Assembly: GCF_004357765.1 (NCBI RefSeq)
Contig: NZ_SMTE01000004.1
Coordinates: 310,001-374,000 of the forward strand
Origin: Pseudomonas putida
GTDB taxonomy: Bacteria; Pseudomonadota; Gammaproteobacteria; Pseudomonadales; Pseudomonadaceae
Length of the DNA stretch: 64,000 bases
Direction: 5' to 3'
In this document: positions 45,031 to 56,569 of the stretch, in pieces
How positions within the stretch are numbered: the stretch's first letter is position 1
How the letters are laid out: every line of letters starts with the position of its first letter
The notes under the pieces: generated by a model
Database searches by the model: none
The model's input: the letters and a program-made list of their open reading frames with translations, nothing else
Told to the model about the DNA's origin: nothing
Translations under genes and position numbers: made by a program

Positions 45031-45813
45031 TCAATGCGACTGAGTGTCGCGCTGCGCAGCTTGCGCCTCTTCGGCGAAGTCATCCTCAGGCAGCGCCGGC
45101 AGCTCCTTGGCGCAATAGTCGCTGCCCATCTTGGTCAACGCACCGCACATGCCTTCAAGTCGCTCGTCCACCGCCTGCAGATGATCGAGCATCTGACCGA
45201 TGGCGCGTGCCACCGGGTCGGGCATATCGCCGCTCACGCCGTAGGCGTCGAAGCCGATCTTCTCGGCCATGGCCTTGCGCTTGGCCTCGACCTCGCTGTC
45301 GCTCTTGACGATGATCCGCCCGGGGATGCCCACCGCCGTGGCGCCGGCCGGTACCGCCTTGGTGACGACGGCATTGGAACCGATCTTGGCCCCGGCACCG
45401 ACGGTGAAGGGGCCGAGCACCTTGGCCCCGGCACCGACCACCACGCCGTTCTCGAGGGTCGGGTGACGCTTGCCCTTGTTCCAGCTGGTACCGCCAAGGG
45501 TCACACCTTGGTATAGGGTGACATCGTCACCGATCTCAGCGGTCTCACCGATGACGATCCCCATGCCGTGATCGATGAAGAAGCGGCGACCGATGGTCGC
45601 GCCGGGATGAATCTCGATCCCGGTCATCCAGCGACCGAAGTTCGACACCAGGCGTGCCAGCCACTTGAAATCGCGCTTCCACAGCGCATGCCCAAGGCGA
45701 TGCAACCAGATCGCGTGCATGCCGGGGTAGCAGGTGAGCACCTCGAACGCATTGCGCGCCGCCGGATCACGATGAAAAACGCTTTGGATATCTTCACGCA
45801 GACGCTCGAACAT
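45031..45813 (-). CDS. cysE: Serine O-acetyltransferase
   Basis: This is a 260-residue enzyme of the left-handed beta-helix family. The N-terminal helical part ([20 protein letters not shown]) is followed by [13 protein letters not shown] and the hexapeptide-repeat region ([60 protein letters not shown]). A C-terminal extension of about 50 residues is polar, as in pseudomonad homologues. It makes O-acetylserine for cysteine synthesis, which supplies IscS next door. The start lies three bases after the trmJ stop. Confidence 0.96.
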   Translation of the reverse strand: MFERLREDIQSVFHRDPAARNAFEVLTCYPGMHAIWLHRLGHALWKRDFKWLARLVSNFGRWMTGIEIHPGATIGRRFFIDHGMGIVIGETAEIGDDVTLYQGVTLGGTSWNKGKRHPTLENGVVVGAGAKVLGPFTVGAGAKIGSNAVVTKAVPAGATAVGIPGRIIVKSDSEVEAKRKAMAEKIGFDAYGVSGDMPDPVARAIGQMLDHLQAVDERLEGMCGALTKMGSDYCAKELPALPEDDFAEEAQAAQRDTQSH

Positions 45814-45816
45814 CTG

Positions 45817-46587
45817 TCAGTCCTTCCGTTTATGCGGCTCGCCCCGTGCGACTTTCTGGGTCTCGGTGAGGATGCCACGCAAAATGCTCATTTCCGAACG
45901 ATTGACCGCGCTGCGCCCGTACAGCCGACGCAGACGCGGCATCAGGTGCTTGGGCTTCTCGGGGTCAAGGAAGCCGATGCCCACCAGGGTTTTCTCCAGG
46001 TGTTCATAGAACAGCTCCATCTCGTCCATGGTCGCCGGCTCGTTGCTGCGCAACGAGTTGGCTTCGAACTTCTCGACCTTGGAAGGCGCGCCCTCGGCCG
46101 CCAGCCAGGCCATGCGCACCTCGTAGGCGAGCACCTGGACCGCGGCGGCAAGGTTGAGCGAGCTGAAGTCGGGGTTCGACGGAATGTGCACGTGGAAGTG
46201 ACATCGCTGCAGTTCTTCGTTGGTCAGGCCCGCGTGCTCGCGGCCGAACACCAGGGCGATTTCCTCGCCGCCGATGGCATGCTCAACCGCCTTGGCCCCA
46301 CACTCCCGGGGGTCGATCAGCGGCCAGGGAATGCTGCGCTCACGGGCGCTGGTGCCCATGACCAGGCTACAGCCGACCAACGCCTGCTCGAGGCTGTCGA
46401 CCACCTGGGCATTGGCCAGGACGTCGTCGGCGCCCGAGGCGCGCGCGGTCGCGTCAGCGGCGGGGAATTCTTTCGGCTGCACCAGCACCAGGCGCGACAA
46501 GCCCATGTTTTTCATGGCACGTGCAGCGCCGCCGATGTTGCCGGGGTGGCTGGTATTGACCAGAACAACACGAATATTTTGCAGCAA
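45817..46587 (-). CDS. trmJ: tRNA (Cm32/Um32) methyltransferase TrmJ
   Basis: This is a 257-residue SPOUT methyltransferase. The N-terminus LQNIRVVLVNTSHPGNIGGA ARAMKNMG and the knot-forming GEEIALVFGREHAGLTNEEL and IPSNPDFSSLNLAAAVQVLA are the family signature. It 2'-O-methylates residue 32 in several tRNAs. The start is TTG at 46585-46587, the position that aligns with family N-termini; the ribosome-binding site is weak. A longer in-frame reading to 46683 would overlap the suhB promoter. It diverges from suhB. Confidence 0.92.
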   Translation of the reverse strand: MLQNIRVVLVNTSHPGNIGGAARAMKNMGLSRLVLVQPKEFPAADATARASGADDVLANAQVVDSLEQALVGCSLVMGTSARERSIPWPLIDPRECGAKAVEHAIGGEEIALVFGREHAGLTNEELQRCHFHVHIPSNPDFSSLNLAAAVQVLAYEVRMAWLAAEGAPSKVEKFEANSLRSNEPATMDEMELFYEHLEKTLVGIGFLDPEKPKHLMPRLRRLYGRSAVNRSEMSILRGILTETQKVARGEPHKRKD

Positions 46588-46690
46588 GGTGTTGTGCTCA
46601 CAGATACAGGTAAAGGGGGAAACGATCTTACAGAACCGACCAGCGTAACGCCACGAAAGCAAATGTGGCACTTCTGCCGTCAAAGTTTTC

Positions 46691-46699
46691 TGCTAGAAT
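46691..46699 (+). promoter_or_regulatory. Predicted suhB promoter (extended -10)
   Basis: TGCTAGAAT is an extended -10 box (TGnTAGAAT); no good -35 is visible. The start of transcription would be near 46706, about 32 bases before the suhB ATG. Confidence 0.4.
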
Positions 46700-46737
46700 G
46701 TGCGGCTTTCTTCTTTAACATCCCAGGTGACCCGCCC

Positions 46738-47556
46738 ATGCAGCCTATGCTGAATATCGCCCTGCGCGCCGCTCGCAGCGCCAGTGAATTGATTTTCCGC
46801 TCCATCGAACGCCTGGATAGCATCAAGGTCGACGAGAAAGAGGCAAAGGACTACGTCTCCGAGGTTGATCGCGCCGCCGAGCAGAGCATCGTCAACGCCC
46901 TGCGCAAGGCCTACCCGAATCACTCCATCCAGGGCGAGGAAACCGGCCTGCACGCCGGCACCGGCGAGGAAGGCAAGGATTACCTGTGGATCATCGACCC
47001 ACTCGATGGCACCACCAACTTCCTGCGCGGTATCCCGCACTTCGCCGTCAGCATCGCCTGCAAATACCGTGGTCGCCTCGAACACGCCGTGATCGTCGAC
47101 CCGGTTCGCCAGGAAGAATTCACCGCCAGCCGTGGCCGTGGCGCTCAGCTCAATGGTCGCCGCCTGCGCGTCAGCTCGCGCACCAGCCTGGAAGGCGCGC
47201 TGCTGGGTACCGGCTTCCCATTCCGTGACAACCAGATGGCCGACATGGACAACTATCTGGGCATGTTCCGCGCCCTGACTGGCCAGACCGCCGGCATCCG
47301 CCGCGCAGGCTCCGCCAGCCTGGACCTGGCCTACGTTGCCGCCGGTCGCTTCGACGCCTTCTGGGAGTCGGGTCTGTCTGAATGGGACATGGCAGCCGGC
47401 GTGCTGCTGATTCAAGAGGCAGGTGGCCTGGTGAGCGACTTCAACGGTGGTCACGACTTCCTCGAGAAGGGTCACATCGTCGCTGGCAACATCAAGTGCT
47501 TCAAGGCCGTGCTGACTGCCATCCAGCCACATCTGCCCGAGTACATGAAACGCTAA
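46738..47556 (+). CDS. suhB: Inositol-1-monophosphatase / Nus-associated SuhB
   Basis: This is a 272-residue phosphatase-fold protein. The metal-binding motifs are complete: E67 in QGEETG, D87-D90 in IDPLDGTTNF, and WDMAAG near 215. The family hydrolyses inositol phosphates in vitro and in Gammaproteobacteria binds the Nus factors to promote rRNA transcription and folding. The ATG at 46738 follows CCCAGGTGACC. An open frame extends far upstream to 45568 but is antisense to trmJ and cysE, so it is not a coding extension. A terminator follows at 47577. Confidence 0.95.
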   Translation: MQPMLNIALRAARSASELIFRSIERLDSIKVDEKEAKDYVSEVDRAAEQSIVNALRKAYPNHSIQGEETGLHAGTGEEGKDYLWIIDPLDGTTNFLRGIPHFAVSIACKYRGRLEHAVIVDPVRQEEFTASRGRGAQLNGRRLRVSSRTSLEGALLGTGFPFRDNQMADMDNYLGMFRALTGQTAGIRRAGSASLDLAYVAAGRFDAFWESGLSEWDMAAGVLLIQEAGGLVSDFNGGHDFLEKGHIVAGNIKCFKAVLTAIQPHLPEYMKR

Positions 47557-47576
47557 GCACCGATTGCAGACAAAAA

Positions 47577-47603
47577 AAGCACCCCGAGGGGTGCTTTTTT
47601 TTG
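47577..47603 (+). terminator. Rho-independent terminator of suhB
   Basis: AGCACCCC and GGGGTGCT pair around a GA loop and are followed by eight T; an A-run on the left arm makes it usable for the converging gene as well. It lies about 20 bases after the suhB stop. Confidence 0.9.
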
Positions 47604-47624
47604 TCTCGTTGCCAGGCATTCAAA

Positions 47625-48167
47625 TCACTGCCCAGCCTCACTCAGGATCAACCTACCGTTCTCGTCCACCGGAATCGTCGAACCCGGCTCGCGATCCATC
47701 TTCACCTGCCCAACCTTGTCACCGAGGGTGTACTTGACGTTATAGCCCACCACCTTCTCGCTGACGTCGTTGACGGTATTGCAGCGAGTCTGCGTAGTGG
47801 TATAGGTATCACGCTCCTGCATACCCTCTTGCACCTTGTTACCGGCATAGCCACCACCGACCGCACCGGCCACCGTAGCTATCTTCTTGCCGGTACCACC
47901 ACCAATCTGGTTACCCAGCAGCCCGCCGGCAAGGGCGCCCACTACCGTACCTGCGATCTGGTGCTGGTCCTTGACCGGCGCCTGACGGGTCACGGTCACG
48001 TCCTTGCAGACCTCACGCGGGGTCTTCACTTGCTGCTTGATCGGTTGCACGTCGGTGACCTGGGCGTATTCAGGGCCCTTCTTGACCAAGCTGTAGGTCG
48101 CCACAGCACCTCCAGCCGTGACAGCCACAGCCCCCAGCACCGCACCTACCAGCATTGACTTATTCAC
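47625..48167 (-). CDS. Glycine-zipper 2TM envelope protein
   Basis: This is a 180-residue protein. An N-terminal hydrophobic segment (MLVGAVLGAVAVTAGGAVA) serves as a membrane anchor or signal, and a glycine-zipper region of repeated GxxxG motifs (GTVVGALAGGLLGNQIGGGT, AGAVGGGYAGNKV) lies at about 72-110. The C-terminal part (CNTVNDVSEKVVGYNVKYTL) is a conserved domain of Rick_17kDa/SlyB-like envelope proteins. There is no lipobox cysteine near the start. Its function is not established; related proteins affect outer-membrane stability. It follows the secD-secF group by a terminator. Confidence 0.85.
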   Translation of the reverse strand: MNKSMLVGAVLGAVAVTAGGAVATYSLVKKGPEYAQVTDVQPIKQQVKTPREVCKDVTVTRQAPVKDQHQIAGTVVGALAGGLLGNQIGGGTGKKIATVAGAVGGGYAGNKVQEGMQERDTYTTTQTRCNTVNDVSEKVVGYNVKYTLGDKVGQVKMDREPGSTIPVDENGRLILSEAGQ

Positions 48168-48222
48168 ATGAACCTCCTGAACTTGCCGCGGGAACTGGCC
48201 CGCCTTCTCCCTGCCTTGGAGC

Positions 48223-48262
48223 GAAAAAAAAGGCGCAAGTTCAGCACTTGCGCCTTTTTTGC
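48223..48262 (-). terminator. Bidirectional terminator downstream of secF
   Basis: AAGGCGCAAGT and ACTTGCGCCTT form an 11-bp stem around TCAGC, with eight A on the left flank (a U-run for minus-strand transcripts) and six T on the right. It lies 25 bases beyond the secF stop. Confidence 0.9.
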
Positions 48263-48287
48263 CGTCAGGCGGTGTACGAAAAGCCCT

Positions 48288-49196
48288 TTACGGACGATCG
48301 TCCACACCCTCGGTTTTCGCCGGCGGGATCAGGTCTTCGCTGTTCAGGTTCAGCCAGATCAACACCACGTTGGCGATGTAGATCGAGGAGTAGGTACCCG
48401 CCATGACGCCAATGAACAGCGCCAGGGAGAAGCCAAACAGATTGTCGCCACCGAAGACCAACAACGCACCGATCGCCAACAGCGTCGACACCGAGGTGGC
48501 GATGGTGCGCAGTAGGGTCTGGGTAGTCGAAACGTTGATGTTCTCGATCAAAGAGGCCTTGCGCATGACCCGGAAGTTCTCACGAACCCGGTCGAACACG
48601 ACGATGGTGTCGTTGAGCGAGTAACCGATGATCGCCAGGACCGCCGCCAGCACCGTCAGGTCGAAACTGATCTGGAAGAACGAAAGGATCCCGAGGGTGA
48701 CCACCACGTCGTGGATCAGCGAGACAATCGCCCCCACAGCGAACTTCCACTGGAAGCGGAAAGCCAGGTAGATAAGCACCCCTCCCAGCGCCAACAGCAT
48801 GCCCAGGCCACCCTGGTCACGCAGCTCTTCCCCCACCTGCGGGCCTACGAATTCGACACGCTTGACCGTGGCCGGGTTGTCGCCACCCGCTTTCTGCAAG
48901 GCCTCGGCAACCTTGTTGCCCAGTTGCGGATCATCGCCCGGCATACGCACCAACAGGTCGGTGGTAGCGCCAAAGCTCTGCACCACGGCTTCGTGGAAGC
49001 CAGCGTCGACCAACTCGGTGCGCACGGACTTGAGATCGGCCGGTCGCTCATAGGTCAGCTCGATCAGCGTACCGCCTGTGAAGTCCAGCCCGAAGTTCAG
49101 GCCTTTTTGCCACCAGCTGAACAACGCCAACACGGTGAGGAGCACGGTGACGGCGAACGCAACATTGCGCACGCCCATGAAATTGATGGTTTTCAT
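48288..49196 (-). CDS. secF: Protein translocase subunit SecF
   Basis: This is a 302-residue membrane protein with the six-helix SecF layout. The first helix (VAFAVTVLLTVLALFSWW) is followed by the short periplasmic domain (GLDFTGGTLIELTYERPA to VEFVGPQVG). The five-helix core contains GILSFFQISFDLTVLAAVLAIIGYSLNDTIVVFDRVREN, the RND-type signature. With SecD and YajC it pulls secreted proteins across using the proton gradient. The ATG at 49196 has GGGAG upstream; longer readings to 49241 overlap secD. Confidence 0.97.
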   Translation of the reverse strand: MKTINFMGVRNVAFAVTVLLTVLALFSWWQKGLNFGLDFTGGTLIELTYERPADLKSVRTELVDAGFHEAVVQSFGATTDLLVRMPGDDPQLGNKVAEALQKAGGDNPATVKRVEFVGPQVGEELRDQGGLGMLLALGGVLIYLAFRFQWKFAVGAIVSLIHDVVVTLGILSFFQISFDLTVLAAVLAIIGYSLNDTIVVFDRVRENFRVMRKASLIENINVSTTQTLLRTIATSVSTLLAIGALLVFGGDNLFGFSLALFIGVMAGTYSSIYIANVVLIWLNLNSEDLIPPAKTEGVDDRP

Positions 49197-49206
49197 CGCA
49201 GCTCCC

Positions 49207-51069
49207 TCAAATCCACAGCTTCTTGATGTCACGCCCACCACAGGTCAGGTTGACCATGGCGCGGGTCACCATGACCGCGGTGAACATCGAGGTGAAAATC
49301 CCGAGGGACATGGTGACCGCAAAGCCCTTGACCGGACCTGTGCCCATGGCGAACAGGATACCGCCCACCAGCAAGCTGGTCAGGTTGGCGTCGATGATCG
49401 CGGTATAGGCGCGGCTGAAACCTTCGTGAATGGCGCGCTGCACCGACATGCCGGCCTTTATCTCTTCGCGGATCCGCGAGAAGATCAGCACGTTGGCGTC
49501 CACCGCCATACCCATGGTCAGGACGATACCGGCAATACCCGGCAGGGTCAGGGTCGCACCCAGCAGCGACATCAGCGCCAGCAGCAGCACCATGTTACCG
49601 GCCAGGGCGACGGTCGCGATCACACCGAAACCACGGTAGATGGCGATGATGAACAGCGAGACGAACAACATGCCCCACAGGGATGCATCGATACCCTTGG
49701 TGATGTTGTCGGCACCCAGGCTTGGACCGATGGTGCGCTCTTCGGCGAAGTACATCGGCGCGGCCAGACCACCGGCACGCAGCAGCAGCGCCAGCTCGGA
49801 CGACTCACCCTGACCGTTGAGGCCGGTGATGCGGAATTGGCTGCCCAGCGGCGACTGGATGGTCGCCAGGCTGATGATCTTCTTCTCTTCCTGGAAGCTC
49901 TGGACCGGGACGTCCTTCTCGACACCGTCGACAGTCTGCTTGACGTAACGAGTGACCGGCTTCTGCTCGATGAAGATCACCGCCATGCTGCGCCCGACAT
50001 TGCTGCGGGTAGCGCGGCTCATCAACTCGCCACCGTGACCGTCGAGACGGATGTTCACCTGTGGACGACCATGCTCGTCGAAGCTGGCCTGGGCGTCGGT
50101 GACCTGGTCACCGGTGATGATCAAGCCACGCTCGACCGCCGCGGAGCGGCCGCCTTCACGGAACTCGAAGACCTCGGTGGTCGCCTTGGACGCACCCGGT
50201 TCGGCACCGAAGCGGAACTCGAGGTTCGCGGTCTTGCCGAGAATACGCTTGGCCTCGGCCGTGTCCTGCACACCTGGCAGCTCGACCACGATGCGGTTGG
50301 CGCCCTGGCGCTGGACCAGCGGCTCGGCCACACCCAGCTCGTTCACGCGGTTGCGCACGGTGGTGAGGTTCTGCTTGATCGAGTATTCGCGGATCTCGGC
50401 AACCTTGGCCTGGGTCAGTGCCAGGCGCAGCACGGCGAGGTCGTTGCGCTCAGTGGTGGTCAGGTCGAAATCATTGAAATTCTTGCGGATCAGGGCACGT
50501 GCCTGTTCGCGGGTAGCATCGTCGGCGAAGCCCAGCATCACAGCACCGTCCTGCTGCGGCAGGCTGCGGTAGCGGACGCGCTCTTTGCGCAGCAAGGTCT
50601 TGACCTCGCCTTCGTAGACTTTCATGCGGGCCGTCATGGCCTTGTCCATGTCCACTTCCAACAGGAAGTGCACACCACCGGACAGGTCCAGACCCAGCTT
50701 CATGGGGCTCGCCCCCAGGTTGCGCAGCCATTGCGGAGTGGTCTGGGCCAGGTTCAGGGCCACGACATAATCATCGCCCAGTGCCTTGCGCACGACATCC
50801 TTGGCTGGCAGTTGGTCTTCCTGATTGGTCAGGCGTACCAGTCCACTGCCCTTCTCGCCCAGGCTCGCGCCCTTGACGGTGATCTTGGCGTCGGCCAGTG
50901 CCTTGGTGACGCGGTCGAGGTCGGCCTGAGTGACCTGCAGCGCCGAACTGGCACCACTGATCTGCACCGCCGGGTCATCCGGGTAGAGGTTGGGTGCGGA
51001 ATAAATAAAACCGATCGCCAGAACCAACACGATCAGTGCGTATTTCCACAGAGGATATTTGTTCAGCAT
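49207..51069 (-). CDS. secD: Protein translocase subunit SecD
   Basis: This is a 620-residue membrane protein. The first helix (YALIVLVLAIGFIYSAPNLY) is followed by the large periplasmic P1 domain (KLGLDLSGGVHFLLEVD, ELGVAEPLVQRQGANRIVVE LPG, KTANLEFRF). The five-helix RND core follows (LSLGIFTSMFTAVMVTRAMV at the end; GIAGIVLTMGMAVDANVLIF SRIREE in the middle). It works with SecF. The start ATG at 51069 is preceded by an in-frame GTG. It lies 10 bases before secF. Confidence 0.97.
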   Translation of the reverse strand: MLNKYPLWKYALIVLVLAIGFIYSAPNLYPDDPAVQISGASSALQVTQADLDRVTKALADAKITVKGASLGEKGSGLVRLTNQEDQLPAKDVVRKALGDDYVVALNLAQTTPQWLRNLGASPMKLGLDLSGGVHFLLEVDMDKAMTARMKVYEGEVKTLLRKERVRYRSLPQQDGAVMLGFADDATREQARALIRKNFNDFDLTTTERNDLAVLRLALTQAKVAEIREYSIKQNLTTVRNRVNELGVAEPLVQRQGANRIVVELPGVQDTAEAKRILGKTANLEFRFGAEPGASKATTEVFEFREGGRSAAVERGLIITGDQVTDAQASFDEHGRPQVNIRLDGHGGELMSRATRSNVGRSMAVIFIEQKPVTRYVKQTVDGVEKDVPVQSFQEEKKIISLATIQSPLGSQFRITGLNGQGESSELALLLRAGGLAAPMYFAEERTIGPSLGADNITKGIDASLWGMLFVSLFIIAIYRGFGVIATVALAGNMVLLLALMSLLGATLTLPGIAGIVLTMGMAVDANVLIFSRIREEIKAGMSVQRAIHEGFSRAYTAIIDANLTSLLVGGILFAMGTGPVKGFAVTMSLGIFTSMFTAVMVTRAMVNLTCGGRDIKKLWI

Positions 51070-51133
51070 CACGCCGCCCGTTCAAGACGCGGGGCGCGTT
51101 GCGCGCCCCGACTGGAAAAATAAAACCGGTAAC

Positions 51134-51469
51134 TCAGATTGCCTTCAGCGTGCCTTTAGGCAGGGTCGCGGCGATGGCGCCCTTCTGGAACTTCAGTTCG
51201 ACATTGTCGGACACTTCCAGTACTACGAAGTCGTCGGCGACCTTGACGATCTTGCCGGCGATACCGCCGTTGGTGACAACTTCATCGCCTTTTTGCAAGT
51301 TGCTCAGCAGGTTCTTCTGCTCTTTGGCACGCTTGGCCTGCGGGCGCCAGATCATCAGGTAGAAGATGACCAGGAAACCGACCAGGAAGATCCACTCGAA
51401 GCCGGTACCGGCTGGGCCAGCGGCAGGTGCTGCAGCGTCCGCGTAGGCGGCGGGAATCAAGAAGCTCAT
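51134..51469 (-). CDS. yajC: Preprotein translocase accessory subunit YajC
   Basis: This is a 111-residue single-pass inner-membrane protein. The membrane segment is ETGFEWIFLVGFLVIFYLMI-like at about 25-43, followed by WRPQAKRAKEQKNLLSNLQK GDEVVTNGGIAGKIVKV, the YajC signature. It binds SecDF-YidC and AcrB. It lies 64 bases upstream of secD and 40 bases downstream of tgt on the minus strand, the conserved tgt-yajC-secD-secF order. Confidence 0.95.
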   Translation of the reverse strand: MSFLIPAAYADAAAPAAGPAGTGFEWIFLVGFLVIFYLMIWRPQAKRAKEQKNLLSNLQKGDEVVTNGGIAGKIVKVADDFVVLEVSDNVELKFQKGAIAATLPKGTLKAI

Positions 51470-51509
51470 TAGGCACTCCAGTTGCTAAGTTGTTTATAAG
51501 AGCGGACAG

Positions 51510-53689
<2,180 letters not shown>

Positions 53690-53756
53690 GATGATGTTCG
53701 GTTCGGCAGGGTCGGGAAGTTTAGCCCAATGTGTGAAAATTGACCATGAAACCCGA

Positions 53757-53785
53757 TTGACCGACGTTTAGCACCTCTCTATACT
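53757..53785 (+). promoter_or_regulatory. Sigma-70 promoter of tRNA-Leu
   Basis: TTGACC (5 of 6), 17-base spacer, TATACT (5 of 6), followed by a GCGCG discriminator. The start would fall a few bases before the mature tRNA 5' end at 53797. The GC-rich discriminator is what stringently controlled stable-RNA promoters carry. Confidence 0.8.
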
Positions 53786-53796
53786 GCGCGCCACAC

Positions 53797-53881
53797 GCCC
53801 TGATGGCGGAATTGGTAGACGCGGCGGATTCAAAATCCGTTTTCGAAAGGAGTGGGAGTTCGAGTCTCCCTCGGGGCACCA
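53797..53881 (+). tRNA. tRNA-Leu (anticodon CAA)
   Basis: This is an 85-base class II tRNA. Seven acceptor pairs form between GCCCTGA and TCGGGGC, the D arm contains GGTAGAC, the anticodon loop TTCAAAA places CAA at 34-36, a long variable arm follows, and the T arm carries GTTCGAGTC. CCA is encoded at 53879-53881. It reads UUG leucine codons. Such tRNA genes are frequent integration sites; accessory genes begin just downstream. Confidence 0.95.
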
Positions 53882-53892
53882 AATCCGAAAGA

Positions 53893-53917
53893 ACCGACCT
53901 TGATGGTCGGTTTTTTT
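53893..53917 (+). terminator. Terminator of tRNA-Leu
   Basis: ACCGACC and GGTCGGT pair over 7 bp, followed by seven T, 11 bases after the tRNA 3' end. Confidence 0.9.
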
Positions 53918-54047
53918 ATGCCTGAACGATTAGCGCCTATCGGAAGAGTGCTGACAATGTGGGGCGGCACCACACATCCCAAGCAGAGGCGTCCAAGGTC
54001 CGATTCAAGCTACTCTACCCGGCTGGTTTTCCCCTCTGGAGCTTCCC

Positions 54048-54983
54048 TTGGAACTCAGGCAACTGCGTTACTTCGTCAAAATCATCGAACACGGCAGCCT
54101 GGGTCGCGCTGCGCTCGAACTGGATGTCGGCGTTTCGGCGTTGAGCCAGCAGATTGCCAAGCTTGAGAACGAACTGAGCACCCGACTGCTCAATCGCACC
54201 ACCACCGGGGTCACCCCGACCAGCGCCGGCGTTGCCTTTCTGCATCATGCCCAATTGAGCCTGCGCCAGGCTGATAACGCCGTGCTGGCCGCCCATCGTG
54301 GGCGGCGCAGCGGTTACGTCACCGTCGGACTCCCGCCGACTACCGCGACGGTCCTGGCCCTGCCGCTGATCAACGCCATGCGGGAACACTACCCCGACAT
54401 CCAGTTGCACCTGGTCGAAATGCTCTCTGGGCACCTGGCCGCGCAGCTCAATGCCCGGCAGATCGACCTGGCCATCCTGTTCCAGCTGGAGGGCGGCAAA
54501 CGCTGGAGCGTGACGCCGCTGCTCGACGAGAAGCTGTTCGTCATCAGCCCACCGCACCTTGCCTTGGCGCTCGCCCAGGACAGCGTGCAACTGGCAGACC
54601 TCGGCCAGTTGCCGCTGGTCATGCCCAGCGCCCAACACGGCCTGCGCTCTACGCTGATGGCGGCCTTCGAACGCTCGGGCCTGGCACCCAACATCACTAT
54701 GGAGGTCGATGGCCTGGCGGTACTGATGAACGCTGTGCGCGCCGGGCATGCCGCGACCATTCAGCCAGGCGCCGCCGCAGCGCTCAAGGGCGAGTCCGGC
54801 TTGCGCGTCGCGCAGATCAGCGACGCCCACGTTGGGCGGCGCAACCTGTTGGCGACGCTGGCGGACGACGAACTCTCGCCCGCCGCGCTGGCGGCGCGTC
54901 GGGTGATCGTTGCCGTCGCCGGACGCCTGGTCGCCGAGCAGCAGTGGCCGGGCGCGACCTGGATCGCCGACCCGAGCGCCTGA
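54048..54983 (+). CDS. tcuR: LysR-family regulator of the tcu group (TcuR-like)
   Basis: This is a 311-residue LysR-type regulator. The N-terminal helix-turn-helix begins at MELRQLRYFVKIIEHGSLGR AALELDVGVSALSQQIAKLE; the start codon is TTG with GGAG 8 bases upstream. The co-inducer-binding domain follows (YVTVGLPPTTATVLALPLIN; HPDIQLHLVEMLSGHL-like; LARQIDLAILFQ). It lies 131 bases upstream of tcuA in the same direction, the tcuR-tcuA-tcuB-tcuC order known from Salmonella, where TcuR controls tricarballylate use. Assignment of this copy rests on that context. Confidence 0.8.
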   Translation: MELRQLRYFVKIIEHGSLGRAALELDVGVSALSQQIAKLENELSTRLLNRTTTGVTPTSAGVAFLHHAQLSLRQADNAVLAAHRGRRSGYVTVGLPPTTATVLALPLINAMREHYPDIQLHLVEMLSGHLAAQLNARQIDLAILFQLEGGKRWSVTPLLDEKLFVISPPHLALALAQDSVQLADLGQLPLVMPSAQHGLRSTLMAAFERSGLAPNITMEVDGLAVLMNAVRAGHAATIQPGAAAALKGESGLRVAQISDAHVGRRNLLATLADDELSPAALAARRVIVAVAGRLVAEQQWPGATWIADPSA

Positions 54984-55114
54984 CATCAGAAGCCTTTAGA
55001 AAAACTAAATACCCCACAGCTGGGCGCGCCTTTCGACAAGCCGACGGTTTTCCTACCTTGCCCTCATCCGCAAGGGGCCCTTCGTTCATGCCTCCTTGCG
55101 ACCGAGGAGCGAAA

Positions 55115-56569
55115 ATGATCGATGTTCTTGTAATTGGTGGGGGGAACGCCGCCCTCTGCGCGGCGCTGATGGCACGTGAGGCCGGGGCCAGCGTCATGCT
55201 GCTCGAAGGCGCACCGAAAGCCTGGCGCGGTGGCAACTCGCAGCACACCCGTAACCTGCGCTGCATGCACGATGCCCCGCAGGACGTGCTGGTGGATGCC
55301 TATCCCGAGGAAGAGTACTGGCAGGATTTGCTCAAGGTCACCGGCGGCCTGACCAACGAGAAGCTGGCGCGCATCGCGATTCGCGCCTCGTCCCACTGCC
55401 GGGACTGGATGCGCGCCCATGGCGTCCACTTCCAGCCGCCGTTGTCCGGCGCGCTGCATGTCGCACGGACCAATGCGTTTTTCATGGGCGGCGGCAAAGC
55501 GTTGGTCAATGCCTACTATCGCAGTGCCGAGCGGCTGGGCGTGCAGATCCGCTATAACGCCCAGGTCCACGATATCGAGCTTGAACACGATCGTTTCGTC
55601 GCCGCCCACCTCGCCGAGCGCGAAGTCGACGGACAACGGCTGCCCGCCGAACGCATCGTTGCCAAGGCCTGCGTGCTGGCTGCGGGCGGTTTCGAGTCCA
55701 ACCGCGAGTGGCTGCGGCAAGCCTGGGGACAGAACGAACGCGGGGAATGGCCCTCGGACAATTTCCTGATCCGCGGCACTCGGTTCAATACCGGCGTTCT
55801 GCTCAAGCGCATGGGCGAACTGGGCGCCGACATCATCGGTGACCCGACCCAAGCGCACATGGTCGCCATCGACGCCCGCGCGCCGCTGTATGACGGCGGT
55901 ATCTGCACCCGTATCGACTGCGTGTCCCTCGGAGTGGTGGTCAACCGGGACGGTGAGCGGTTCTACGACGAGGGCGAGGATTTCTGGCCCAAGCGCTATG
56001 CCATCTGGGGCCGCCTGGTGGCCGGGCAACCCGGGCAACAGGCGTATTCGATCATCGACCAACAGGCCATCGGCCGTTTCATGCCTCCGGTTTTCCCAGG
56101 CACCAGCGCCAATACCCTGGCCGACCTCGCCGGCAAGCTGGGCCTGCCGCAAACGCAGTTCATCCAGACCATCGAGGATTTCAACCGCGCCTGCCAGGTC
56201 GGGACCTTCGACCATACCGCCCTGGACGATTGCCACACCCAAGGGCTGACGCCTGCCAAGAGCCACTGGGCGCGGCCACTGGTCAAGCCCCCGTTCTACG
56301 CCTATCCGCTGAAGCCGGGCGTGACCTTCACCTATCTGGGCCTGGCCACCGACGAAACCGCCGCCGTGCATTTCGCCGGCAAGCCGAGCCGCAATCTGTT
56401 CGTCGCAGGAGAAATGATGGCCGGTAACGTATTGGGCAAGGGCTACACCGCAGGTATCGGCATGGCCATCGGCACGGCCTTTGGCCGCATCGCAGGAGCC
56501 CAGGCGGCGTCCAGCGCAGGTTTTGCAGCCAGCACCCAGTCAATGGAGGCTCGTCATGCAACTGTTTGA
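55115..56569 (+). CDS. tcuA: FAD-dependent tricarballylate dehydrogenase TcuA
   Basis: This is a 484-residue flavoprotein of the fumarate-reductase/succinate-dehydrogenase type. The FAD motif [21 protein letters not shown] starts at residue 4, with [28 protein letters not shown] and [18 protein letters not shown] at the C-terminus. TcuA oxidises tricarballylate to cis-aconitate in Salmonella; electrons pass to TcuB. The ATG at 55115 has GAGGAG upstream; an ATG at 55088 would add nine residues. The tcuB start lies 14 bases inside its end. Confidence 0.88.
   Translation: MIDVLVIGGGNAALCAALMAREAGASVMLLEGAPKAWRGGNSQHTRNLRCMHDAPQDVLVDAYPEEEYWQDLLKVTGGLTNEKLARIAIRASSHCRDWMRAHGVHFQPPLSGALHVARTNAFFMGGGKALVNAYYRSAERLGVQIRYNAQVHDIELEHDRFVAAHLAEREVDGQRLPAERIVAKACVLAAGGFESNREWLRQAWGQNERGEWPSDNFLIRGTRFNTGVLLKRMGELGADIIGDPTQAHMVAIDARAPLYDGGICTRIDCVSLGVVVNRDGERFYDEGEDFWPKRYAIWGRLVAGQPGQQAYSIIDQQAIGRFMPPVFPGTSANTLADLAGKLGLPQTQFIQTIEDFNRACQVGTFDHTALDDCHTQGLTPAKSHWARPLVKPPFYAYPLKPGVTFTYLGLATDETAAVHFAGKPSRNLFVAGEMMAGNVLGKGYTAGIGMAIGTAFGRIAGAQAASSAGFAASTQSMEARHATV

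Noticed and set aside
45568-46737. Long N-terminal extension of suhB
   Set aside because: The extension is antisense to cysE and trmJ; SuhB family length fits the ATG at 46738.
49078-51123. 681-codon open frame on the plus strand
   Set aside because: Antisense shadow of secD; contains no recognisable domain.
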